Positions 5,941-5,947 of a DNA stretch of 5,947 nucleotides are shown one piece after another. Origin of the DNA: an uncultured Prevotellaceae bacterium (lineage in GTDB: Bacteria; Bacteroidota; Bacteroidia; Bacteroidales; Bacteroidaceae); the NCBI GenBank assembly GCA_947306605.1, contig CAMZHB010000114.1:1-5947 (forward strand). Reading direction: 5' to 3'. A program made the position numbers and the translations under genes. Below the pieces are notes generated by a model that worked only from the letters and a program-made list of their open reading frames with translations, searched no databases and was not told the origin of the DNA. Position 1 is the stretch's first letter. Each line of letters starts with the position of its first letter.

Positions 5941-5947
5941 ACAGGAC

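Overview
The window most likely comes from a member of the Bacteroidales, probably Prevotellaceae-like. The evidence is the gene families (a DUF4421-type envelope protein, a PagL-like outer-membrane protein and an SDR-type threonine dehydrogenase next to Kbl), start codons without Shine-Dalgarno sequences, and upstream TAnnTTTG boxes, the -7 element of the Bacteroidetes primary sigma factor. Coding regions are fairly GC-rich and the gaps are AT-rich. Species cannot be named from this alone.

Layout, left to right. Positions 1-230 (minus) hold the N-terminus of a secreted protein that runs off the left edge into a T/P/N/K linker encoded only by A and C on its coding strand. Positions 390-1643 (minus) encode a DUF4421-type exported protein. 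Positions 1644-2061 are non-coding: the promoter of that gene, a cluster of GGCGTTTC-type palindromes, and the terminator of the next gene. Positions 2062-3249 (minus) are kbl and 3391-4344 (plus) are an SDR-family L-threonine 3-dehydrogenase. They are divergent from a 141-bp region with mirrored promoter boxes. Positions 4345-4719 lack a protein gene but hold the dehydrogenase terminator, a strong opposite-facing hairpin, and a promoter/terminator pair that frames a candidate small RNA of about 150 nt. Positions 4720-5940 (minus) encode a PagL-like outer-membrane protein whose start is unsettled near the right edge.

The two central enzymes form a complete two-step pathway: threonine is oxidised to 2-amino-3-ketobutyrate (Tdh), which is then cleaved with CoA to glycine and acetyl-CoA (Kbl). 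The flanking genes look like envelope functions with no obvious link to threonine. The least explained part is 4345-4719, where the candidate small RNA would be antisense to the 3' untranslated region of the PagL-like gene if the opposite-facing hairpin is that gene's terminator. I see no tRNA, rRNA, CRISPR array, insertion sequence or phage gene.
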